A DNA stretch of 64,000 nucleotides from Paenibacillus sp. JNUCC-31 (lineage in GTDB: Bacteria; Bacillota; Bacilli; Paenibacillales; Paenibacillaceae). The DNA is taken from the NCBI RefSeq assembly GCF_014844075.1, contig NZ_CP062165.1:744001-808000 (forward strand), given 5' to 3'. The translations under genes and the position numbers were made by a program. The stretch's first letter is position 1; each line of letters begins with the position of its first letter. Below, piece after piece: positions 35,201 through 44,178 of this stretch. The notes under the pieces were generated by a model. It worked only from the letters and a program-made list of their open reading frames with translations, had not been told where the DNA came from and did no database searches.

Positions 35201-36554
35201 CGGTATTGTCGTCCTCCTTCATTCCCCAAACCTGACAGTCCAGCTGTCCGTCTGTTAATTTAATCTTTATGGAATCTCCAGGCTGTACATCCTCTATGGA
35301 TTTGATCAAGCGTTGTTCCTGCTCGTCATAGACAAGGCTGTATCCCCTTGACATGACCTTAAGCGGGCTAAGCGCATCCAGATGCCGTACGGATGATTTC
35401 CACTGCTGCTGCTTGCCTCTCGTGATGGATCGGATCGCAACCTCCAGCTGACGCCGGGCTGATGCATTTTCCCGCCTTGCTGCATTCACCTGATCACGAG
35501 GATTAAACCGCTGCAGGGCAGCACGCAAACGCTCCTGTTTCTCGGTCGTCCATCTCACACGTGTATCTACAGTTCGCAGAAGACGCTGTTTCAGCATATC
35601 CAATCGCTCCGTATGCTGCATTAAGGTCCTTCTGGGATGCACAAGGACAGGTGAGCGCTGCAATCTCGACAGCCGCTCGCGGTTATGAACAGCACGCTGA
35701 CGTAAACTGTGTTGCAGCTGACGCTGGCGCTGAGCAATCTGATCAAGCAGTTCGGCACGGTTAGGCACTGCCAGCTCGGCAGCAGCCGTGGGCGTTGCCG
35801 CCCGCAGATCAGCAGCAAAATCGGCAATCGTAAAATCTGTTTCATGCCCGACGGCTGAAATGACCGGAATGGCCGAGGCAACAATCGCCCTTGCCACGAT
35901 CTCCTCGTTGAAAGCCCACAATTCCTCCAGTGATCCCCCGCCTCTTCCGACAATCAACACATCGGCTTCACCCATACGATTCAGGTTGTTGATAGCTTTC
36001 ACAATGGAAGGAGCCGCACCTTTACCCTGAACGAGTACAGGATATAGAATGACTCGGGCTGACGGATATCTGCGTTGCAATGTAATCATGATATCCCTTA
36101 CCGCTGCTCCTGTAGGTGAAGTAACCACACCTATCGTCTGTGGGAAACGGGGAATCAGCCTTTTGCGCGATGCAGAGAATAGCCCCTCTTCATCCAGCTT
36201 TTTTTTCAGTTGTTCATATGCCAGATAAAGACTTCCAATACCATCCGGTTGCATGTGTGTGGCGTAGAATTGATATTGTCCGTCCCGCTCATACACCGAA
36301 ACGTTACCACGAGCAATAACCCTTGCACCCTCCTTCGGTACAAAGGGCAATCGCTGATTATGGGACGCAAACATAATGGACTTAATCCGGCTGTCCTTGT
36401 CCTTTAATGTAAAATACATATGACCACTGGAGTGATGTGTAAAATTGGAGATCTCTCCGCGCAGCCAGACGTCCGACAGGACCTGATCCGATTCCAGCTT
36501 CATTCGGATGTAGCGGTTCAGGTCTTTGATGGAGAAGATCTTTTGATCTGCCAC
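35190..36554 (-). CDS. xseA: Exodeoxyribonuclease VII large subunit
   Basis: Catalytic subunit of exonuclease VII, 454 residues. The N-terminal OB-fold (~20-95; VWLRGEISNFTHHSSGHMYF) is followed by the catalytic domain with GRGGGSLEELWAFNEE (~190-205) and GHETDFTIADFAADLRA, then a long coiled coil (~265-390). It follows folD by ten bases and overlaps xseB. Confidence 0.95.
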   Translation of the reverse strand: MADQKIFSIKDLNRYIRMKLESDQVLSDVWLRGEISNFTHHSSGHMYFTLKDKDSRIKSIMFASHNQRLPFVPKEGARVIARGNVSVYERDGQYQFYATHMQPDGIGSLYLAYEQLKKKLDEEGLFSASRKRLIPRFPQTIGVVTSPTGAAVRDIMITLQRRYPSARVILYPVLVQGKGAAPSIVKAINNLNRMGEADVLIVGRGGGSLEELWAFNEEIVARAIVASAIPVISAVGHETDFTIADFAADLRAATPTAAAELAVPNRAELLDQIAQRQRQLQHSLRQRAVHNRERLSRLQRSPVLVHPRRTLMQHTERLDMLKQRLLRTVDTRVRWTTEKQERLRAALQRFNPRDQVNAARRENASARRQLEVAIRSITRGKQQQWKSSVRHLDALSPLKVMSRGYSLVYDEQEQRLIKSIEDVQPGDSIKIKLTDGQLDCQVWGMKEDDNTDGE

Positions 36555-36564
36555 AGACGGTAAC

Positions 36565-37422
36565 CTAGGCCAATCCGTGAGCGCGTTTGGCTGCGATCAG
36601 TGTATTTTGCATCAACATGGTAATGGTCATTGGACCAACGCCTCCAGGAACCGGTGTAATTGGGCCGGATACCGTCTTCACGCTCTCGAAATCCACGTCT
36701 CCTGCCAGTTTGCCGTTATCTAGACGGTTCATCCCCACATCGATGACAACTGCACCTGGTTTAACGAAATCAGCATCCACAAAGTTTGCACGGCCGATGG
36801 CAACGACAAGAATATCTGCCTGACGCGTGATTTCTTTCATGTTCGCTGTACGGGAATGACACATCGTTACTGTTGCGTTCTCACGTTGAAGCAGCAGCGA
36901 TACCGGTTTGCCTACAATGTTGCTGCGTCCAATGACTACTGCATGTTTGCCCGACATTTCGAGACCCGTACGCTTGATCAGTTCAATTACACCCGCAGGC
37001 GTACATGGGAGCAGACTGTCGTCACCAATGACGAGGTTACCCACATTGACCGGATGGAACCCATCCACGTCTTTGTCCACGGCGATTGCATCGATAACTG
37101 CTTTTTCCTCGATATGCTTCGGTAATGGAAGCTGAACCAAAATACCATTAATGGTTTCCTGTTTGTTCAGCTTGTCCACCAGAGCGAGCAGATCCTCCTG
37201 CGACGTGTTTGCATCCAAACGATGCACCTCGGAATAAAAACCAAGATCATGACATGCTTTTTCTTTATTACGCACATAAACTTGGGATGCCGGATCTTCC
37301 CCGACGAGCACCACAGCAAGACCAGGTACTACCCCCTGTTCGCTAAGCTGTTTTACTTCGGTCGTCATGCTTGCGCGGAGCTCTTGGGATACTTCTTTGC
37401 CGTTAATAATAGATGCTGTCAT
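36565..37422 (-). CDS. folD: FolD: methylenetetrahydrofolate dehydrogenase / methenyl-THF cyclohydrolase
   Basis: Bifunctional enzyme interconverting 5,10-methylene- and 10-formyl-tetrahydrofolate with NADP+. The catalytic YVRNKEKA gives Tyr and Lys four residues apart (~50/54); QLPLPKH, the NADP-binding GRSNIVGKP (~163), and PGGVGPMT near the C-terminus are present. 285 residues. It lies between nusB and xseA, as in Bacillus. Confidence 0.95.
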   Translation of the reverse strand: MTASIINGKEVSQELRASMTTEVKQLSEQGVVPGLAVVLVGEDPASQVYVRNKEKACHDLGFYSEVHRLDANTSQEDLLALVDKLNKQETINGILVQLPLPKHIEEKAVIDAIAVDKDVDGFHPVNVGNLVIGDDSLLPCTPAGVIELIKRTGLEMSGKHAVVIGRSNIVGKPVSLLLQRENATVTMCHSRTANMKEITRQADILVVAIGRANFVDADFVKPGAVVIDVGMNRLDNGKLAGDVDFESVKTVSGPITPVPGGVGPMTITMLMQNTLIAAKRAHGLA

Positions 37423-37467
37423 TGTACTCTCTCCCTTATGTGAATAAAAATAAAATAACTTGCGTAA

Positions 37468-37920
37468 TTAAGACAATTTTGCTTTGATGGCGTCAACTTC
37501 CTGAATCATGCGTCCAAGTACGCCATTGACGAATTTGCCGGATTCATCTGTACCAAAATATTTGGACAATTCAATCGCTTCATTGACGGATACCTTTGCC
37601 GGGATGTCATCACGGAACACCATCTCATAGGTTGAAAGGCGTAAAATCTGACGGTCTACGCGCGACAGACGGCTAATCTGCCAGCCTTTCAAATAATCCA
37701 CGAGCAAGCCATCGATTGCTTCCTTATTATTCCATGTACCCTGTACGATTTCAGTCACGTAGGTACGCATTACATCTGCATCGTGAATAACCACTTCGGT
37801 TTCATTGTCTTCAGCGGCTTCATTGATCAGCATATTCACAGCCTCAGCTGCGCCCACTTCATTCATTTCCATCTGATACAGACTTTGTACTGCAATTTCC
37901 CTTGCCAAACGTCTTTTCAT
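37468..37920 (-). CDS. nusB: Transcription antitermination factor NusB
   Basis: All-helical protein that, with NusE/S10, binds boxA RNA and supports rRNA antitermination. About 150 residues, starting MKRRLAREIAVQSLYQMEMN, with VDRQILRLSTYEM and the C-terminal VNEAIELSKYFGTDESGKFV followed by NGVLG typical of the family. The ATG was chosen because CAGGAGG lies six bases upstream. A TATAAT at ~38005 on the minus strand, lacking a good -35, may start its transcript; a terminator-like hairpin precedes it. Confidence 0.93.
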   Translation of the reverse strand: MKRRLAREIAVQSLYQMEMNEVGAAEAVNMLINEAAEDNETEVVIHDADVMRTYVTEIVQGTWNNKEAIDGLLVDYLKGWQISRLSRVDRQILRLSTYEMVFRDDIPAKVSVNEAIELSKYFGTDESGKFVNGVLGRMIQEVDAIKAKLS

Positions 37921-38023
37921 GTCCTGCCTCCTGCAGCGCCCCTTCTGGAGCGTCATCATGCTTATTTTAAAATAGTAAAATCTTTGATGGAATCAGAGAT
38001 CTTATTATATTGTTATCCCTTTT

Positions 38024-38107
38024 CACAAAAAAACCTGCACTACGTTTCCTCCAAAAAACGGGCAACCTAAATTACAGTTCTATTTTCGGAAGAAACATAT
38101 TGCAGGG
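38024..38107 (-). terminator. Terminator-like long hairpin after the DUF2273 gene
   Basis: On the minus strand CCTGCA (38106-38101) pairs with TGCAGG, with inner GTTTC/GAAAC, followed by TTTTTTT. The large internal loop makes it weaker than a classic terminator. Confidence 0.5.
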
Positions 38108-38117
38108 TTCAGATGGC

Positions 38118-38351
38118 TCACTTGAACGGACGCCAGCGGTCACCAAGCCATTGTCCCCATTCCCTCCAGGGAATGAACGAGCCCAGCTTCGAGTCGCTTC
38201 GTCTGCCTAACGTATAACCGATGAACACCAAGAGTGCAAAGAACAACATATCCCAAAAACCGATCCATACATAAAGAAACCCAAAAAAGATGCCGCCGAT
38301 AATTCCGGTAATCCGGCCTTTGTGACTATCCCAAATCTCTCTCCACAACAT
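38118..38351 (-). CDS. DUF2273 membrane protein
   Basis: A 77-residue protein with two adjacent membrane segments (~14-30, IGGIFFGFLYVWIGF, and ~33-48, MLFFALLVFIGYTLG) and a basic, Trp-rich tail. It is the DUF2273 family, which always neighbours Asp23 and AmaP in Firmicutes; the trio forms a membrane-anchored envelope stress complex in Staphylococcus. Starts 14 bases after amaP, so it is probably cotranscribed. Confidence 0.85.
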   Translation of the reverse strand: MLWREIWDSHKGRITGIIGGIFFGFLYVWIGFWDMLFFALLVFIGYTLGRRSDSKLGSFIPWREWGQWLGDRWRPFK

Positions 38352-38365
38352 CAGTGAAACTCACC

Positions 38366-38905
38366 TCATTCCACTCGACTCTTGTAGTTAGGTGACTGGG
38401 TAACATTGGCAATATATACGGTAACAAAAGAAACCGGGATACCCGTAATCTCCTGTACATGATCATGTATTGCCTTCTGCAGATCGGATGTCAGCGCAGG
38501 AATTGGCGACTCCCCATCCACTACCGCGCGAATCATAATCTCCAGTCCCGATTCGACTACACGAATACGTGCTTTGACATCACGCACTCCCCGGAAACGG
38601 GAAGTCGCTTTGAGACAGAGATTCTCAATCGTCTCCATTGAAATCTGTACATCCCCGTACTCGGTACGTTGGTCCACAGATGGCAACGAAGCACGATCAC
38701 GCCGAACCGAAATGTAGAAAAATCGCAAACTCAGAATAAACAAAATCGCTGCTGCAACAACTGCCGCAATAATGACGTTTTGTTCCTGCTGGTAATTCAA
38801 TTCGTAAGGCAGCACACCACTGATAAGAAGTATAACTGCTGCCGATATTGCTCCAACGCTTATGCTGTATATAAACAACAGAAGCCGATCCAGTATTTTA
38901 GCCAC
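38366..38905 (-). CDS. amaP: Alkaline shock response membrane anchor protein AmaP
   Basis: About 179 residues: two N-terminal membrane helices (~5-30 and ~45-67) and a C-terminal Asp23-like soluble domain (~85-179; VQISMETIENLCLKATSRFR, VRDVKARIRV). AmaP anchors Asp23 at the membrane. The start taken is the GTG at 38905 (protein begins MAKILDRLLLF), 11 bases after GGGAGG; another GTG three codons upstream lies too near that site. Confidence 0.87.
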   Translation of the reverse strand: MAKILDRLLLFIYSISVGAISAAVILLISGVLPYELNYQQEQNVIIAAVVAAAILFILSLRFFYISVRRDRASLPSVDQRTEYGDVQISMETIENLCLKATSRFRGVRDVKARIRVVESGLEIMIRAVVDGESPIPALTSDLQKAIHDHVQEITGIPVSFVTVYIANVTQSPNYKSRVE

Positions 38906-39014
38906 GAACTGCACAGCCTCCCTTGCTCACTAACATTGCTTAACCTGCCCATACGCAAAAGGGTGATCCTCAAGTGCACGCTTCCACTGCCCCAAAGGCC
39001 TGTCCAAGACAGGA

Positions 39015-39038
39015 TAAACCCCGGCAGTGATGCCGGGG
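39015..39038 (-). terminator. GC-rich hairpin between asp23 and amaP
   Basis: CCCCGGCA and TGCCGGGG form a perfect 8-bp stem with a 4-base loop. Followed on the minus strand by TTTATCC, so termination would be partial; it could set the Asp23:AmaP ratio. Confidence 0.55.
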
Positions 39039-39052
39039 GAATCTGTCTTCTT

Positions 39053-39463
39053 TTATTTAACGCGCTGACTGTTCAGATCGATTTCTTCCACTTTCTCGGC
39101 GCTCTTGAACTGAACGTCATGAATGTGCACATTAACTTCATTCACATTCAATCCTGTCATGTTCTCGATGGAGCGCTTCACGTTCTGTTGAATTTCGGTA
39201 GCCACCTGTGGCAGACGGTAACCATATTCAATAATAACGGAAACATCCACCGCTGCTTCACGTTGACCCACTTCAACCTTCACGCCTTTGGAAAGATTTT
39301 TGCGACCAAGCAATTCAGCAAATCCACCAGCGAATCCGCCGCTCATGCCTGCAACACCTTTCACTTCGACTGTAGCCAGTCCAGCGATCACTTCAATAAC
39401 TTCAGGTGCGATCTGGATTTCACCGATATCCGTTCGTTCAAATTCTGTCGGCAATGTACTCAT
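39053..39463 (-). CDS. Asp23/Gls24 envelope stress protein (YqhY-like)
   Basis: A 136-residue protein of the Asp23 family (IQIAPEVIEVIAGLATVEVK, SGGFAGGFAELLGRKN, the KGVKVEVG strand). Soluble, recruited to the membrane by AmaP. In B. subtilis YqhY sits next to accBC, exactly as here, and has been linked to acetyl-CoA carboxylase function and lipoylation/biotin balance; loss causes acc suppressor mutations there. The ATG has AGGTGTG upstream. The 224-base gap to accC shows only a small CCGGT/ACCGG hairpin. Confidence 0.88.
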   Translation of the reverse strand: MSTLPTEFERTDIGEIQIAPEVIEVIAGLATVEVKGVAGMSGGFAGGFAELLGRKNLSKGVKVEVGQREAAVDVSVIIEYGYRLPQVATEIQQNVKRSIENMTGLNVNEVNVHIHDVQFKSAEKVEEIDLNSQRVK

Positions 39464-39687
39464 AACTGTTCAACACACCTTTCGCGAAATAAGTTTGCGG
39501 CCATCCGTCAGGGCGCTGGCATTCAGATCGATTGACCTTCAGATACCCTTCCGGTCCGGCTTTACCGGAACCCCTGCAACCTTCATCCGCATACGTGACG
39601 GCTTATCCTCTGCAGGAGACATGCGCTCTTATTATTACATACTATATCATTTGGGCTACATTATGACAAACAAGCCCAATATGCCTT

Positions 39688-41031
39688 TTAAATCTCATTT
39701 TCCTCAAGAAATTTGATATCAAAGTCACCCCGAACAAACGTTGGATGATCCAGCAATTTCTGATGAAAAGGAATCGTTGTGGAGATGCCTTCAATCGCAA
39801 ACTCAGCCAATGCACGCTTCATCTTTGCGATGGCCTCTTCCCGGTTTGCTCCCCATACGATTAATTTAGCGATCATGGAGTCGTAATAAGGAGAGATCGT
39901 GTAACCTGGATAAGCTGCACTATCTACACGTACACCCGGTCCTCCTGGTGCAAGGTAGAAACCAATTTTGCCTGGTGACGGCATAAAGTTACGGTCAGGA
40001 TCTTCTGCGTTGATACGGCACTCAATGGACCAGCCATTAATCACAACATCTTCCTGACGGAAAGAAAGTGGATTGCCTTCAGCTACCGAAATCATTTCAC
40101 GGATCAAATCCACTCCTGTAACCATCTCTGTTACAGGGTGTTCAACCTGAATACGTGTATTCATTTCCATGAAATAGAATTCACCGTTAGGGCTGAGCAA
40201 GAACTCAAGTGTACCTGCTCCCGAGTAATCCACGGCAAGCGCCGCCCGTACTGCGGCTTCTCCCATCAATGTACGCACATCTTCAGAGATGATAGGACAA
40301 GGCGCTTCTTCCACTAGCTTTTGACGTCGACGCTGAACGGAACAATCACGCTCGCCCAGATGCACTGCATTTCCATGCTTGTCTGCAATGATCTGAATCT
40401 CCACGTGCTTCATGCCTGTCAGGAATTTCTCCAGATATACTCCGGCGTTGCCAAAAGCTTTCTGTGCTTCCTGCTGGGCAGCTGTTATTTGCTTGATCAG
40501 CGTTTCTTCATCTTCAGCAATACGAATCCCTTTACCTCCACCACCAGCGGTAGCTTTGATAATGACAGGATATCCAATATCTCTAGCAATCATAATGGCT
40601 TCATTCATATTTTCAACCAAACCGTCGGATCCCGGAATGACAGGTACACCTGCATCCTTCATCGTTTGTTTGGCAACAGCCTTGTCACCCATTTTGGTAA
40701 TGGCTTCCGGAGATGGGCCGATGAACGTAATATTGCAGGAACCACAGATTTCTGCAAAATCAGCGTTCTCTGCCAGGAATCCGTAGCCTGGGTGGATCGC
40801 ATCACATTCCGTCAGTGTAGCTACACTCATCAGGTTTGTGAAGTTTAGATAACTGTCTTTCGAAAGTGTAGGCCCGATACAATATGCTTCATCTGCAAGA
40901 CGAACATGCAGGGAGTCTTTATCCGCTTCCGAATAGACTGCTACCGTCGAAATGCCGATTTCACGACAGGCACGAATAATACGTACCGCAATTTCGCCAC
41001 GGTTCGCAATCAGTATTTTTTGAAATTTCAT
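39688..41031 (-). CDS. accC: Acetyl-CoA carboxylase, biotin carboxylase subunit
   Basis: ATP-grasp enzyme that carboxylates the biotin on AccB, first step of fatty-acid synthesis. The 447-residue protein has the N-terminal [16 protein letters not shown], the Gly-rich loop [12 protein letters not shown] (~163), and catalytic [14 protein letters not shown] (~288). It follows accB by 55 bases with GAGGAC upstream of its ATG. Confidence 0.95.
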   Translation of the reverse strand: MKFQKILIANRGEIAVRIIRACREIGISTVAVYSEADKDSLHVRLADEAYCIGPTLSKDSYLNFTNLMSVATLTECDAIHPGYGFLAENADFAEICGSCNITFIGPSPEAITKMGDKAVAKQTMKDAGVPVIPGSDGLVENMNEAIMIARDIGYPVIIKATAGGGGKGIRIAEDEETLIKQITAAQQEAQKAFGNAGVYLEKFLTGMKHVEIQIIADKHGNAVHLGERDCSVQRRRQKLVEEAPCPIISEDVRTLMGEAAVRAALAVDYSGAGTLEFLLSPNGEFYFMEMNTRIQVEHPVTEMVTGVDLIREMISVAEGNPLSFRQEDVVINGWSIECRINAEDPDRNFMPSPGKIGFYLAPGGPGVRVDSAAYPGYTISPYYDSMIAKLIVWGANREEAIAKMKRALAEFAIEGISTTIPFHQKLLDHPTFVRGDFDIKFLEENEI

Positions 41032-41086
41032 TTCGTTATTGTCCTCCTTCGAAGCTCATGCAGTTGCCGTAATGCGGCTGTAACCG

Positions 41087-41557
41087 TTATTCCGGTTTCA
41101 CCAGGAACAGGGGTTGTCCATACTCAACCAGCTGTCCGTTCTCAACCAGCACTTCAACGATTTCTCCCTTGATGTCAGCATCAAGCTCGTTCATCAGCTT
41201 CATCGCCTCAATGATACATACCGTTGTTTTCTCAACAACTTTATCACCAGCGCTTACAAAAGGACCAGCTTCCGGCGAGGAAGCTCTGTAAAAAGTACCC
41301 ACCATCGGAGATACAATTTTATGTAAATGACTTGTAGTATCGACTTGCGGAGCAGCCTCAGCTACAACTGCAGCCGGTTGCACCTGTGGTGCAGCAATCA
41401 TTTGCGGTTGAATAGCAGCTGCCTGAACATACTCGGTTTTACCCGGTTTGCGAATCGACAACCGTGATCCTTCATTTTCAATTTCCAACTCTTGAACGGA
41501 ACTTTCATCTACCAGTTTGATCAGCTCTTTGATCTCACTCAATTTAAACATTTCCAT
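41087..41557 (-). CDS. accB: Biotin carboxyl carrier protein of acetyl-CoA carboxylase
   Basis: A 156-residue carrier with an N-terminal helix, an Ala/Pro/Val/Gln-rich flexible linker (~45-75) and the biotinyl domain (~78-156) with the modified Lys120 in EAMKLMNE and the thumb-like SSPEAGPF. First gene of accB-accC. A GAAGGAG SD and a sigma-A-type promoter precede it. Confidence 0.95.
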   Translation of the reverse strand: MEMFKLSEIKELIKLVDESSVQELEIENEGSRLSIRKPGKTEYVQAAAIQPQMIAAPQVQPAAVVAEAAPQVDTTSHLHKIVSPMVGTFYRASSPEAGPFVSAGDKVVEKTTVCIIEAMKLMNELDADIKGEIVEVLVENGQLVEYGQPLFLVKPE

Positions 41558-41613
41558 TATTCACTCCTTCGGCATCATGCCAGTCTCACTAGGACGGTCA
41601 TATGGCTTTATGT

Positions 41614-41641
41614 ATTATATCATAATCGTTAAAAATGGAAA
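41614..41641 (-). promoter_or_regulatory. Extended -10 promoter of accBC
   Basis: TTTCCA, 16-base spacer, TATAAT preceded by TGA, 57-84 bases before accB. It lies in the T-rich tail of the spoIIIAH terminator. Confidence 0.5.
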
Positions 41642-41673
41642 GAGCCCGAGAACTGAACCAGCTCTCGGGGCTA
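41642..41673 (-). terminator. Terminator of the spoIIIA operon
   Basis: On the minus strand GCCCCGAGA pairs with TCTCGGGC, followed by TCTTTCC and more T's. It lies just after the spoIIIAH stop. Confidence 0.75.
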
Positions 41674-41690
41674 CTTTTCCATGAATCGGA

Positions 41691-42530
41691 TTACTGTTCT
41701 GTTACGTATTGAACGCTGATTTTATTTTGCGTTACTGCCAATTCTTTCATGACCAGATCCACAATGGAAACCGCCTGTTTTACATCCAGTTTGTCACTGA
41801 GAACAACAACTTTATACTTGTCGGCATCCTCTTGAACGATGGCATTGGCAAACTGCTGTGAAAGAGTTTCTTCAATGCCATTGATTTTGGCTTCTTTTTC
41901 TTCCAGTGTGCGGAGCTGTTCTGTTGCTTTTGCATTTTCCTCTGGTGTTTTGCTCAGATCACCTGCAACGGTCATCAGTTCCTCATATTTGCGATTGTTG
42001 CTTTCTTCACGCTGCCATTGATAATTCTGGAACTGGCTGCTCGCAGAGGCTGCTGTATTTTGCTCCTCCATTTCCTTAAGGACTTCTTCATCGGTTTTCG
42101 TCACGCTGCCGTCAGTTCCGCCACTTGCCTCAGGACTGGTTGCTGCGCCTTTGTCAGAGCCCTTCTCACTGCCTTTTCCTGCTTCACCTTGTTTCTCTCC
42201 CGAATCTGCAGCAGGGGATTTCTCGGTTTCTCCGGCTTCTTTACCGTCTACAACCGCAGGATTATCAACCGATTCAGTTGCTGCCTGCTCTCCTTCAGTC
42301 CCTGTAACTTCACCGCCATTCACCACTTCATTCACAACCAGACCTTCTGTCGGATCAAGGATTCCAGTCGTTTCCTTCGCTTCTCCCTGCTTCATCCCAT
42401 CCACCTGCGTGCTGTCAGCTACTGGCGTATTAACCGGACCCGAATCTTCAGTGAACAAGTAATAAGCGGACAAAATGACCATCAGACTCAGCATGGATAC
42501 GAGCCATACCGTTTGACGTTTGTTATTCAT
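41691..42530 (-). CDS. spoIIIAH: Stage III sporulation protein AH
   Basis: Mother-cell membrane protein whose extracellular YscJ/FliF-like ring-building domain meets forespore SpoIIQ across the intermembrane space, forming the feeding-tube channel. One N-terminal membrane helix (~8-26), a ~125-residue acidic Gly/Glu/Lys/Ser low-complexity linker, then the conserved domain from ~160 (SQFQNYQWQREESNNRKYEE) to the C-terminus. At 279 residues it is about 60 longer than the B. subtilis protein, and the excess is in the linker. Last gene of the operon, followed by a terminator. Confidence 0.93.
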   Translation of the reverse strand: MNNKRQTVWLVSMLSLMVILSAYYLFTEDSGPVNTPVADSTQVDGMKQGEAKETTGILDPTEGLVVNEVVNGGEVTGTEGEQAATESVDNPAVVDGKEAGETEKSPAADSGEKQGEAGKGSEKGSDKGAATSPEASGGTDGSVTKTDEEVLKEMEEQNTAASASSQFQNYQWQREESNNRKYEELMTVAGDLSKTPEENAKATEQLRTLEEKEAKINGIEETLSQQFANAIVQEDADKYKVVVLSDKLDVKQAVSIVDLVMKELAVTQNKISVQYVTEQ

Positions 42531-42614
42531 TAGAACTTCCTCCTCGAATTAGCTTCATTCTTATGTGAATTAAATCTTGTACAAGAATTGAATACTGAGT
42601 TTCAATATTCCGAA

Positions 42615-43253
42615 TTAATCCTGCTTGCGCGGAACAACCGAGATTCGGTAGGCCGCCACATTCAGTCCTTTTTCGACAGCATCTGTAATCAGGTCCTTCA
42701 CAACCTTGTTCTCTGCGCCTCTGGCGACGACAAGCACTCCCCGGATTTGCGGTTTGAGCTTCTTGGTGACAATGGGGGTCTGATCCCCTGATATTTCATA
42801 CGTAATAATTTCGCCATCACGGGTATATTGCGTCATATGCCGCTTTCCCCCGTTAGCATCTGTTTCTTCGGTCAGCTGCTGCGAATCCTTCACATTACGC
42901 TGCACAACAAGCTCCTCTGTAGAATCGACAGTAACCATGACATCAACGGTTCCCACGCCGACGATATTTTCCAGTACGCCCTTGATTTTGTCTTCAAACG
43001 CGATCTCTATCGCCTGAAAAGGATTCTGATCCGTTGCATCCGTCTGGATGGTTGCCATGGATGTAGTCGGATCAGGAGGTTCGCGACCGATATTTTCGGA
43101 ATCAATCTTTTTGACATTGACGAAGGAATTAAACAGCATGATCCCTACTCCGATCAAGCCGAGGATAATAAGCCAGCGAAAGGTTTGACTTCGCCGTTGT
43201 CCACCTTCTCCGCCGCCAAGCCAGCTTTCCATCTTTTTGAGCCATTGCCTCAT
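42615..43253 (-). CDS. spoIIIAG: Stage III sporulation protein AG
   Basis: Component of the SpoIIIA channel; homologues assemble into a large ring in the intermembrane space. A membrane helix at ~26-44 (FRWLIILGLIGVGIMLFNSFV) is followed by a ring-building domain (~80-212; GVLENIVGVGTVDVMVTVDS, RGVLVVARGAENKVVKDLIT). 212 residues, near the Bacillus length. It follows spoIIIAF by 15 bases. Confidence 0.94.
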   Translation of the reverse strand: MRQWLKKMESWLGGGEGGQRRSQTFRWLIILGLIGVGIMLFNSFVNVKKIDSENIGREPPDPTTSMATIQTDATDQNPFQAIEIAFEDKIKGVLENIVGVGTVDVMVTVDSTEELVVQRNVKDSQQLTEETDANGGKRHMTQYTRDGEIITYEISGDQTPIVTKKLKPQIRGVLVVARGAENKVVKDLITDAVEKGLNVAAYRISVVPRKQD

Positions 43254-43268
43254 CGGACACCCTCCTTT

Positions 43269-44147
43269 TCACAGCGCCGAAGCGCTTTTCTTTTCCCTCA
43301 CCTGTACTTTGCTCGCATCAACATCCCACTTCTCAGTCAATAGCGTAATAATTTGTACTGCTCGCTCTGATCGGGAGGACGTTTGTTCTTGCTGAGGGTT
43401 TGTCTCTGACTGATCACCCAAAACTGGTGTGGAGTGAGCTTCCTGTCGATTTGGAGAGCCTCCAGGATTTCCGTTGTCCACGCTGCTGTCATCATTGCCG
43501 CCATTATCCACCTTAATCTGTACATCAGGCACTTCAATCTGACCGATCTGGATTGGCTCTTGTGCTGTATTCGATTTAGCAGGTTCGGATTCGGAGTCAG
43601 CGCCGAATAATGGATCGGTACTTGCCGCTTCCTCCAATGAACCTGTGTTGGAGCCGGCTTTCCCGGCTGCTGTCTCTCCTGCCATCTCCACCAAAACATA
43701 CTGGATTGCGGGCAATTCCACGGAGGATGCCAGATCCTTCTCCGGTTTGGTTGTATCCATGACAAGCTTCACCTCGACGGACTGTACTCGCTCCCCGGTT
43801 GTTTCTTCAATTTGCCCCTTCATCACATTAGCCAGTTCTCTGGCTGTCCATTGCAAGGATTGTTCCTGTTCGTTCGACTGCAGCTTCCTGCCCTGAGCCA
43901 GGATCTGTTCCAGTGTTGCACTTCCATCCGACGGTGAGTCCATGGCTGTCATCGCTCGCTTCAGCTCGGCAACGGGGTCACTTCGGAGGAGCTTTGTTAT
44001 TGGGGATAAAAGGGTTAGCAGGATAAGAAGGCTCAGCACAAGCTTGACATAGCGTTCCATGGATCGGTTGGGCAATAGCATATCCACAAAGGTCGCCAAC
44101 AGAACGATCATGATCAATTCCCGGAGCCAGCTGCTCAGCCACCCCAT
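43269..44147 (-). CDS. spoIIIAF: Stage III sporulation protein AF
   Basis: Inner-membrane SpoIIIA component with two N-terminal helices (~9-26, ELIMIVLLATFVDMLLPN, and ~34-52, YVKLVLSLLILLTLLSPI) and an extracytoplasmic domain. The 292-residue protein is much longer than Bacillus SpoIIIAF (~206). The excess is a Ser/Glu/Asn/Gly-rich segment at ~160-255 before the terminal helix IITLLTEKWDVDASKVQV. Confidence 0.92.
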   Translation of the reverse strand: MGWLSSWLRELIMIVLLATFVDMLLPNRSMERYVKLVLSLLILLTLLSPITKLLRSDPVAELKRAMTAMDSPSDGSATLEQILAQGRKLQSNEQEQSLQWTARELANVMKGQIEETTGERVQSVEVKLVMDTTKPEKDLASSVELPAIQYVLVEMAGETAAGKAGSNTGSLEEAASTDPLFGADSESEPAKSNTAQEPIQIGQIEVPDVQIKVDNGGNDDSSVDNGNPGGSPNRQEAHSTPVLGDQSETNPQQEQTSSRSERAVQIITLLTEKWDVDASKVQVREKKSASAL

Positions 44148-44178
44148 CCTTCCAGCCCCTTTCTCTCGAACAATCCCC

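Noticed and set aside
38669..39535. 288-codon plus-strand open frame
   Set aside because: Antisense to amaP and asp23, which are clear family members; rich in His, Cys and Asn as typical of a reversed real gene.
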